A DNA stretch of 12,109 nt, from the NCBI GenBank assembly GCA_028700615.1, contig JAQVSH010000031.1, positions 1 through 12,109 of the forward strand, written 5' to 3'. Origin of the DNA: Bacteroidales bacterium. Lineage in GTDB: Bacteria > Bacteroidota > Bacteroidia > Bacteroidales > UBA4181. The position numbers were made by a program, and so were the translations under genes. How positions within the stretch are numbered: the stretch's first letter is position 1; every line of letters starts with the position of its first letter. Under the pieces are notes generated by a model. That model ran no database searches. It saw only the letters and a list, made by a program, of their open reading frames with translations, and was not told where the DNA came from. Below, one piece after another: positions 7,095 to 12,109 of the stretch.

Positions 7095-7129
7095 AAAAAG
7101 AAACCGCCCCGAAGTCTTCGGGACGGTTT
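7095..7129 (-). terminator. Strong intrinsic terminator after the OmpH-like gene
   Basis: The bases 7101-7129 form an almost perfect 29-nt inverted repeat with arms of about 12-14 bp. The outer arms are AAACCG/CGGTTT, and the only imperfection is a G-U wobble on the minus-strand RNA (a C-A mismatch on the other strand). The minus strand then runs into CTTTTT (7100-7095). The wobble and T-run make it specific for minus-strand transcription. It begins 22 nt past the OmpH-like stop codon and ends 11 nt before the glycosyltransferase ATG. Confidence 0.9.
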
Positions 7130-7151
7130 GTTCCAATCAATAATGGTTGTG

Positions 7152-7751
7152 TTATTTTTTATTGGCCTGATATTTTGCGTTCAGTCCTTCCTTGATGGTA
7201 TTGGTGATATCAAAGGCTTCATCGGCGTACAGAATCTGACTTCCAAAACTATGGGCCATGATATACTGATATTTTTTATCCTTGTTGAATTCTTTCAGAT
7301 AATCCATGATTTCCGACAATACCTGACGATTAGCAACCTGTTCCTGTTCACTCAACTGTAGCCTGTAATTGTCAGCCAGATTGACCAGGGTTTGCTGTTC
7401 GGCCTGAAGCTGTGAAGCGGCAGTTTCAGCATCAGCCCTTGTGATCAGAACTTTCTGAAGTTTATTGTTCAGGTCATTGTATTTGTTCTGCAGGTTAGTT
7501 TGCTTGTTGGAAAGCTCACTGTCAAATTGCGATTGTTTTTCTTTCAATTGTGATTCAAGGTCTTTCCACATTTCAAGATTTGATACCAGACTGTCGATCT
7601 GAACATAGGCAATAGGCAATTCTGCTATGGAACCCGGATCATTGCTTCCCGAACCGGATAAAACGGTTTTCTTCCCGGAAAAGTACAACACGAATAAAAC
7701 AATGACTGCAACGGCCAGTACGACCTGTACGATGTTGTTAATTTGCTTCAT
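7152..7751 (-). CDS. OmpH/Skp-family periplasmic protein
   Basis: A Skp-like protein; the family consists of periplasmic chaperones that hold unfolded outer-membrane proteins between the Sec translocon and the Bam complex. The 199-residue product has an N-terminal hydrophobic segment (about 7-24, IVQVVLAVAVIVLFVLYF) that may be an uncleaved anchor, because no clean signal-peptidase site follows it. The sequence IAYVQIDSL next to it is the family's first strand. A long glutamine-rich coiled coil (about 55-155) forms the tentacles, and the closing IMAHSFGSQILYADEAFDIT is the OmpH C-terminal block. It has the best promoter in the window and a strong terminator, so it is probably transcribed alone. 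The neighbouring glycosyltransferase may receive some read-through. Confidence 0.9.
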   Translation of the reverse strand: MKQINNIVQVVLAVAVIVLFVLYFSGKKTVLSGSGSNDPGSIAELPIAYVQIDSLVSNLEMWKDLESQLKEKQSQFDSELSNKQTNLQNKYNDLNNKLQKVLITRADAETAASQLQAEQQTLVNLADNYRLQLSEQEQVANRQVLSEIMDYLKEFNKDKKYQYIMAHSFGSQILYADEAFDITNTIKEGLNAKYQANKK

Positions 7752-7778
7752 GGATGATTTCTTAAAGTATAAAGTGGT

Positions 7779-7810
7779 GCAAAATTAATAGTTACTGTAT
7801 GAAAACCAAA
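7779..7810 (-). promoter_or_regulatory. Promoter of the OmpH-like gene (-33 and -7 elements)
   Basis: On the minus strand TTTG (7810-7807) is followed by exactly 19 nt and then TAATTTTGC (7787-7779). This is a complete match to the Bacteroidota TTTG-N19-TAnnTTTG promoter. The -33 TTTG is itself part of a second -7-like TATCTTTG (7814-7807), which could be an upstream alternative start. The predicted leader is about 20-25 nt. Confidence 0.85.
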
Positions 7811-7827
7811 GATAATAAAAAATTATC
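7811..7827 (-). terminator. Weak AT hairpin across the Crp/Fnr gene stop codon
   Basis: GATAAT and ATTATC form a perfect 6-bp inverted repeat around five bases (7811-7827), including the TAA stop at 7825-7823. Only one G-C pair is present, so stability is low. On the minus strand it is followed by CTTTGGTTTTC rather than a clean T-run. It directly abuts the -33 element of the next gene. It is a candidate weak terminator only. Confidence 0.3.
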
Positions 7828-8524
7828 CCATATCGCTTATTTTTTCCAGTCTGGGCACGTCCAGTAATTTTATTTTTCTGCCATCAATCGAAATCAGATG
7901 CTCTGAAGCAAAAGCAGAAAGGGTACGGATTGCATTGGATGTAGTCATGTTGGATAAATTGGCAATATCTTCTCTTGAAAGGTATACTTTCAACGTAATT
8001 TCGTCTTTTTCAAGCCCATAGGTGCTTTTTAGAAAGAGCAGAGATTCCGCCAACCTTCCTCTGATATGCTTTTGTGTGAGGGTAATGGTCCTGTAATATG
8101 AAAATCCCAGTTCGATCGAAAGGGACTGTATGATTTTCAGACTTAGTTCAGAATTGCTTTTTAAAACATCCAGCATTGTATTTTCGGGAATCAGAAAGAC
8201 CAGACTATCTTCCAGTGCGACCCCCGAGGCATGATGGTGTTCCTGAGCAAAGACTGCACGATAACAGATAAAGTTTACAGGTTTGGTCATCCTGATAATT
8301 TGTTCCCTTCCCCCCAATCCTTCTTTGAAGACTTTCACCTTTCCACTCATTAAGCAAAGAAATCCCGCAGGTTTATCCCCTTCCTGAAAAATAGTTTCTC
8401 CTTTCCTGTATGAAATCAGCGTGGCATCTTTTCTGATTTTTTCCTTTTCTTCAGTGTTGAGTACGTGAAAGATAGAGTGTTTGCCTTCCAGGAGTTCGTG
8501 ATAAAATTCTTCCGCTGAGTTCAT
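7823..8524 (-). CDS. Crp/Fnr-family transcriptional regulator
   Basis: A DNA-binding regulator with an N-terminal cyclic-nucleotide-binding-like beta barrel (about 20-135; YRKGETIFQEGDKPAGF, then LMSGKVKVFKEG and VALEDSLVFLIP), a long dimer helix and a C-terminal winged helix-turn-helix (SREDIANLSNMTTSNAIRTL, about 183-202). The FNR pattern of iron-sulfur cysteines is absent, so oxygen sensing by a cluster is unlikely. The ligand is unknown. The frame is open to a TTG at 8581, with ATGs at 8563, 8557 and 8524. I favour 8524 (233 residues, usual length) because it leaves a leader of roughly 40 nt after the predicted promoter, while TTG 8581 lies upstream of the -7 element. It is divergent from ygiQ with interleaved promoters, so either gene may affect the other. 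Confidence 0.88.
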   Translation of the reverse strand: MNSAEEFYHELLEGKHSIFHVLNTEEKEKIRKDATLISYRKGETIFQEGDKPAGFLCLMSGKVKVFKEGLGGREQIIRMTKPVNFICYRAVFAQEHHHASGVALEDSLVFLIPENTMLDVLKSNSELSLKIIQSLSIELGFSYYRTITLTQKHIRGRLAESLLFLKSTYGLEKDEITLKVYLSREDIANLSNMTTSNAIRTLSAFASEHLISIDGRKIKLLDVPRLEKISDMG

Positions 8525-8570
8525 ACAGAAATTCGTTTTTCGCAGAATAAAATTCATGCTCATTTCATAG

Positions 8571-8601
8571 GCAAGATACAAAAAAACTATCTAAGCGCAA
8601 A
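8571..8601 (-). promoter_or_regulatory. Candidate promoter of the Crp/Fnr gene
   Basis: On the minus strand TTTG (8601-8598) is followed by exactly 19 nt and then TATCTTGC (8578-8571). The -33 element and spacing are ideal, while the -7 element is TAnnTTGC instead of TAnnTTTG, as if one T were missing. The predicted start is near 8565. Confidence 0.45.
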
Positions 8602-8608
8602 AAGCTAT

Positions 8609-8617
8609 TATCTTTGC
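8609..8617 (+). promoter_or_regulatory. ygiQ promoter (-7 element), possibly leaderless mRNA
   Basis: The plus strand reads TATCTTTGC, a full TAnnTTTG match, ending only 6 nt before the ygiQ ATG at 8624. A start 5-7 nt downstream would put the mRNA 5' end at or next to the ATG. No TTTG is found 19 nt upstream. Confidence 0.55.
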
Positions 8618-8623
8618 GGCATA

Positions 8624-10381
8624 ATGGATAAAGCTCATGATTTACTGCGTTTTTTGCCTACCTCTGCAAAGGAGGTAGCGCTGTATGGCTGGGACCGGCC
8701 GGATATTATCCTGTTTTCCGGGGATGCCTATGTTGATCTCCCTTCTTTCGGAATGGCCTTGCTGGGACGTTTCCTGTTTCAGCAGGGATATAAAGTGGCC
8801 CTGGTGCCTCAACCCAACTGGAGGGATGATCTCCGTGATTTTAAAAAACTGGGGGCTCCCCGTTTGTTTTTCGGGGTGGGTTCCGGGTGCATGGATAGCA
8901 TGGTAAACCATTATACGGCCAATAAGCGACTCCGGAGTGATGATGCTTATTCTCCGGATGGAAAAGCCGGTTTTCGTCCGGATTATGCGGTAAGTGTTTA
9001 TGGTAAAATACTCAAAAAACTTTTCCCCGAAGTTCCGCTGGTGATCGGAGGCATTGAGGCATCCCTCCGGCGTTTGACGCATTATGATTATTGGTCGGAT
9101 ACTTTAAAGCCCTCTGTTCTGGTGGAAAGTGGTGCCGATCTTCTGGTTTGGGGAATGGGAGAGAGGCCAATTCTGGGAATTGCCCGCAGGTTAAGTTTAG
9201 GAGATCCTGTGAATTCATTAAGAGATATTCCTCAGACCGCCTTTTGCACGGATCTTTCCCCGGATCAGTTCAGAGAATTTCCGGACAGAGAGAAAATCCG
9301 CCTGCATTCCTTTGAGGATTGCCTTCGGGATAAAAAAAAGTTTGCTCAAAACTTCAAATTCATCGAGGAGGATTCCAACAAGATGCTGTCTTCGGTCCTT
9401 TTGGAACCTGTCGGTAAACAAATGGTCGTGGTGAATCCTTCGGATTCCCTGATCCCGGAAAAAGAACTGGATGCTTATTACAATCTGCCGTTTACCAGGC
9501 TCCCTCATCCCAGATATAAAAATAAGGTGATTCCGGCTTATGAAATGATCCGTTTTTCAGTTACTTCACACAGAGGGTGTTTTGGGGGTTGTAGCTTTTG
9601 TACGATTTCAGCCCATCAGGGTAAATTTATTTCTTCCCGTTCGGAATCCTCTATAGTCTCCGAGATAGATGAGATCGCTTCGATGGAGTCGTTTAAAGGA
9701 TATATCAGTGATCTGGGGGGGCCTTCCGCCAATATGTACGGGATGAAGGGGAGAAATCAGGCTCTTTGTGAAAAATGCAGGAGGGCTTCGTGTTTGTTCC
9801 CGGTCCGGTGTAAAAATCTGGACACCTCGCATGAAAGATTACTGGCTTTATACCGGAAGGCCAGGGAGCGGAAAGGCATTAAAAAAATATTTATCGGGAG
9901 CGGGATTCGTTATGATTTGTTTTTATCCCCTCAGGGAGAATTTAATACTTCGGTTGAAAAAGCTTGGTTTCAGGAGCTACTTCGTTTTCATGTTTCAGGC
10001 CGCCTGAAGGTGGCTCCGGAGCATACTTCGGATAAGGTGCTTCAATGGATGAGAAAACCCTCCTTTAATCTGTTTCGGCATCTTAACGCCTTATTTGAAA
10101 AGGAAAACCGTAAGGGGGACCTTCGTCAGCAACTCGTTCCCTATTTTATTTCCGGACATCCCGGATGTACTTTGCAGGACATGAAGGATCTTTCGGAAAT
10201 TACCAGAAAGTTACGCTTCCATCTGGAACAGGTGCAGGATTTCACCCCGACTCCGATGACGCTTTCTTCTGTGATTTTCTACACGGGAATCGATCCTTAT
10301 ACGGGAAATCAGGTGTATGTGGCTAAATCGAAGGAAGAGAAAATGGCGCAAAAACAATGTTTTTTTCCGGGTAAGTACTGA
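8624..10381 (+). CDS. YgiQ-family radical SAM protein
   Basis: A radical S-adenosylmethionine protein of the YgiQ/UPF0313 family, whose reaction is not established. The 585-residue product has the YgiQ N-terminal domain (GWDRPDIILFSGDAYVDLPSFG, NWRDDLRDFKKLG, GCMDSMVNHYTANK, GGIEASLRRLTHYDYW, GADLLVWGMGE). The 4Fe-4S-binding CxxxCxxC follows at C319/C323/C326 in HRGCFGGCSFCTISAHQG, then a second, family-typical cysteine set (C382, C385, C390, C396) and RLKVAPEHTSDKVL, the SAM-barrel end. It stops at about the point where homologues I recall continue for some 25-30 further residues, so the C-terminus looks short. The ATG is the only good start before the conserved GDAYVD. It is convergent with the response regulator gene, with one base between the stop codons. 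Confidence 0.93.
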   Translation: MDKAHDLLRFLPTSAKEVALYGWDRPDIILFSGDAYVDLPSFGMALLGRFLFQQGYKVALVPQPNWRDDLRDFKKLGAPRLFFGVGSGCMDSMVNHYTANKRLRSDDAYSPDGKAGFRPDYAVSVYGKILKKLFPEVPLVIGGIEASLRRLTHYDYWSDTLKPSVLVESGADLLVWGMGERPILGIARRLSLGDPVNSLRDIPQTAFCTDLSPDQFREFPDREKIRLHSFEDCLRDKKKFAQNFKFIEEDSNKMLSSVLLEPVGKQMVVVNPSDSLIPEKELDAYYNLPFTRLPHPRYKNKVIPAYEMIRFSVTSHRGCFGGCSFCTISAHQGKFISSRSESSIVSEIDEIASMESFKGYISDLGGPSANMYGMKGRNQALCEKCRRASCLFPVRCKNLDTSHERLLALYRKARERKGIKKIFIGSGIRYDLFLSPQGEFNTSVEKAWFQELLRFHVSGRLKVAPEHTSDKVLQWMRKPSFNLFRHLNALFEKENRKGDLRQQLVPYFISGHPGCTLQDMKDLSEITRKLRFHLEQVQDFTPTPMTLSSVIFYTGIDPYTGNQVYVAKSKEEKMAQKQCFFPGKY

Positions 10382-10395
10382 TTTACATAATCAGT
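10377..10395. repeat. Inverted repeat spanning both stop codons of a convergent pair
   Basis: ACTGATT (10377-10383), five bases, AATCAGT (10389-10395): a perfect 7-bp inverted repeat. It contains the ygiQ TGA (10379-10381) and the response-regulator TAA (10385-10383). On plus it is followed by TTTG and on minus by ACTTACC, so there is no proper T-run. A role in ending or stabilising both mRNAs is inferred. Confidence 0.55.
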
Positions 10396-11066
10396 TTGAA
10401 CCCTTTCCCGTGAACGTTAATGATTTCAACCTCAGGTTCGTCTTTGAGATATTTTCTCAATTTGGTAATGTACACATCCATGCTTCTGGCATTGAAATAG
10501 TTGTCGTCATCCCAAATGGTTCTCAGTGCATAGTTTCTTTCCAACACCCGGTTGGCATTGTCACAGAGCAGATGCAGCAATTCGGATTCTTTGGTGGTCA
10601 GGCGGTGGGTGATATCTCCGGTCTGTAATGTTTGTTTTTGGGTATCAAAAAGATATTTTCCGATGGTATAAATGGTTTGGGCGGTGTTGCTGTGTGGATC
10701 ATTCCGGGTACGGCGCAAAATAGCTTCAATACGGAACAATAATTCTTCCATACTGAAGGGTTTGGTAATATAATCGTCGGCTCCGAGCTTAAAACCTTCA
10801 ATGACATCTTCCTTCAGCGTCTTTGCTGTCAGAAAAATGATAGGAACTGTCTGATTGATCACCCTGATTTCTTTGGCCACTGTGAATCCGTCCATGTAAG
10901 GCATCATCACATCCAGAATGCACAAATCATAGGTGTTTTGTTTGAATCCGCTTAAAGCCTTTTTCCCGTCCGGATACAGATCGGTCTGAAATTCTTTAGC
11001 ATGCAGGTATTCTTTCAATAACATACCCAGATTTTCTTCGTCTTCTGCTAATAGTATTCTAATCAT
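10383..11066 (-). CDS. rprY: OmpR-family response regulator, RprY-like
   Basis: A DNA-binding response regulator of 227 residues. The receiver domain (1-about 120) has the acidic pair E8/D9, phospho-acceptor D52 in DLCILDVMMPYMDG, T80 and K102 in DDYITKPF, so it should be phosphorylatable. The C-terminal winged helix (about 130-227) is of OmpR/PhoB type, with TTKESELLHLLC and NARSMDVYITKLRKYLKD ending in INVHGKGFKLIM. This closely resembles, from memory, RprY of Bacteroides and Porphyromonas, which has been linked to stress and envelope or energy metabolism genes. The ATG overlaps the histidine kinase TGA by 4 nt (ATGA), so the two genes are coupled. Its targets here are unknown. Confidence 0.9.
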   Translation of the reverse strand: MIRILLAEDEENLGMLLKEYLHAKEFQTDLYPDGKKALSGFKQNTYDLCILDVMMPYMDGFTVAKEIRVINQTVPIIFLTAKTLKEDVIEGFKLGADDYITKPFSMEELLFRIEAILRRTRNDPHSNTAQTIYTIGKYLFDTQKQTLQTGDITHRLTTKESELLHLLCDNANRVLERNYALRTIWDDDNYFNARSMDVYITKLRKYLKDEPEVEIINVHGKGFKLIM

Positions 11067-12109
11067 ACTGATGTATTTTGATTTATGTCCGATGAAGGTT
11101 GCGCACAGGGGATATATATATCAAACCGCGTACCCTGATCCGGTTCACTTTCTATTTCAATTTTTCCGTTGTGTGCGTCAATGACAATTTTAACATAACT
11201 CAGTCCCAGGCCGAATCCTTTCACATTATGCACATTTCCGGTAGGAACCCTAAAAAACTTATCAAAAATCTTCTTCTGATATTCTTTGCTGATTCCGATG
11301 CCTTTGTCTGCAATGGAAATGACCACGTATTTCTTTTCATTGCGGGTGCTTACCGTAATATCCGGTTTCCCTTTACTGTATTTAATCGCATTGTCTAACA
11401 GGTTGAAGATAACATTGGTAAAGTGAACTTCATCTACTTCGACTATGGGATATTCGGCGTCAAGGTTTTTGACCAGATATCCGTTCTTATTTTTAATTTG
11501 GATTAAAGTGCTTTTGACAACAGAATTAATGACCTCATTGGCATCCAGTTGTTTTTGCTTAAGCCGCATTTCTCCCTTATCAAATATAGACATTTTAAGC
11601 ACTTTTTCTACCTGATAGCTTAATCTTTGACTCTCATCCTCAATGACAGAGGCAAGATGATCAATGTTTTTAAGATGGGTGGGAATCGAATGATCATTGA
11701 GCATTTGTGAGGCCAGAGAAATAGTGGATATCGGGGTTTTTAGCTCATGGGTCATGTTGTTCATAAAGTTATTCCGGATTTCAGTGATTTTCTTCTGCCT
11801 GAGGATGATGAGCAGCGTATAGCCGAAAGCAAAAATGACAATTAACGTGAGAACCCCGGAAGTGGCGGCCATAAATCCGATAGATTTCCATAAGTATTGA
11901 TTCTCTTCCGGGAAATAGATACTCAGGTAGTGAGGCTGATGTTCGGAACGATCATAAGGGAATAGTTTCCGGATAAATTTTTTGCGTTCAGAATAGATAT
12001 GAAAATAATCAGATTTGTATATGATTTCTTCATTATCAGCCACTACTACAAATTGAAAAAAGGTCTGGATGACTGAGGTTTCAAATTCTTTCCGGTTGAT
12101 CTCCTCAAG
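11063..12109 (-). CDS. rprX: Sensor histidine kinase, RprX-like (N-terminus cut by window edge)
   Basis: The C-terminal 348 residues of a membrane histidine kinase; the frame is open through the right edge, so the true start lies outside. In view are part of an extracytoplasmic sensor region, one membrane helix (FMAATSGVLTLIVIFAFGYT, about 80-100 of the visible part), and then directly, with no obvious HAMP domain, the dimerisation H-box FMNNMTHELKTPISTISLAS. The ATP-binding domain has an N-box NLLDNAIKYS, G1 ADKGIGIS, F-box KIFDKFFR and G2 GFGLGLSYVK, all intact. It should phosphorylate the response regulator encoded just downstream, with which it shares a 4-nt overlap. An N-terminal membrane helix and the rest of the sensor domain are expected beyond 12109. 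The signal is unknown. The RprX label rests on the partner and domain layout. Confidence 0.88.
   Translation of the reverse strand, partial: LEEINRKEFETSVIQTFFQFVVVADNEEIIYKSDYFHIYSERKKFIRKLFPYDRSEHQPHYLSIYFPEENQYLWKSIGFMAATSGVLTLIVIFAFGYTLLIILRQKKITEIRNNFMNNMTHELKTPISTISLASQMLNDHSIPTHLKNIDHLASVIEDESQRLSYQVEKVLKMSIFDKGEMRLKQKQLDANEVINSVVKSTLIQIKNKNGYLVKNLDAEYPIVEVDEVHFTNVIFNLLDNAIKYSKGKPDITVSTRNEKKYVVISIADKGIGISKEYQKKIFDKFFRVPTGNVHNVKGFGLGLSYVKIVIDAHNGKIEIESEPDQGTRFDIYIPCAQPSSDINQNTSV

Noticed and set aside
7084..7140. N-terminal extension of the glycosyltransferase to TTG 7140
   Set aside because: The added codons are the translation of the intrinsic terminator hairpin at 7101-7129.
8596..8618. 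CGCAAA/TTTGCG inverted repeat as a Crp-type operator
   Set aside because: It does not match the TGTGA-N6-TCACA pattern, and both arms are explained by promoter TTTG elements; kept only as part of the divergent promoter finding.
8642..9082. 146-residue open frame on minus inside ygiQ
   Set aside because: It is antisense to the conserved YgiQ N-terminal domain, has no motif and no promoter.
10317..10628. 103-residue open frame on plus across the ygiQ-rprY junction
   Set aside because: It is antisense to the DNA-binding domain of the response regulator and shifted relative to ygiQ; no recognisable product.
1..12109. Search for CRISPR arrays, tRNA genes, insertion sequences, attachment sites or toxin-antitoxin pairs
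   Set aside because: No direct repeat series, cloverleaf, transposase motif or small paired genes were seen; gene density leaves no unexplained stretch over 150 bases.

Overview
The window looks like core chromosome of a Bacteroidota species, probably class Bacteroidia. Three things point there. Most gene starts lack a Shine-Dalgarno sequence. Several genes are preceded by the Bacteroidota -7 promoter element TAnnTTTG. The gene set (rplM-rpsI-rpsB order, a DUF4296 lipoprotein, a DivIC-like septum protein, an RprX/RprY-type two-component pair) is typical of the phylum. No mobile element, CRISPR array, tRNA, rRNA or phage gene is visible, and codon and base use look uniform.

Layout. At 1-1219 (minus) lies a ribosomal protein operon rplM > rpsI > rpsB, with rpsB cut by the left edge and a structured spacer ahead of it. 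At 1252-3603 (minus) is a single-gene unit for a UvrD/PcrA-type DNA helicase, with its own promoter and a hairpin terminator. At 3658-5804 (plus) is a three-gene unit: DUF4296 lipoprotein, amidohydrolase (4-bp overlap) and DivIC/FtsB-like protein (6-bp gap). Convergent to it, at 5812-7083 (minus), is a family 2-like glycosyltransferase. Upstream of that on the same strand are an OmpH/Skp-like protein (7152-7751) and a Crp/Fnr-family regulator (about 7823-8524). A divergent gene at 8624-10381 (plus) encodes a YgiQ-family radical SAM protein. It converges, with one base between stop codons, on a response regulator and its histidine kinase (10383 to the right edge, minus).

The genes serve translation, DNA repair, envelope biogenesis and division, and signal sensing. 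I found no sign of a novel defence or biosynthetic system. The unusual signals are in the compact regulatory DNA: inverted repeats built across stop codons at both convergent junctions and at two other gene ends, a structured rpsI-rpsB spacer, a strong terminator immediately before the glycosyltransferase start, and interleaved divergent promoters with a probably leaderless ygiQ mRNA. Gene families are assigned from memory of family motifs, not from searches.
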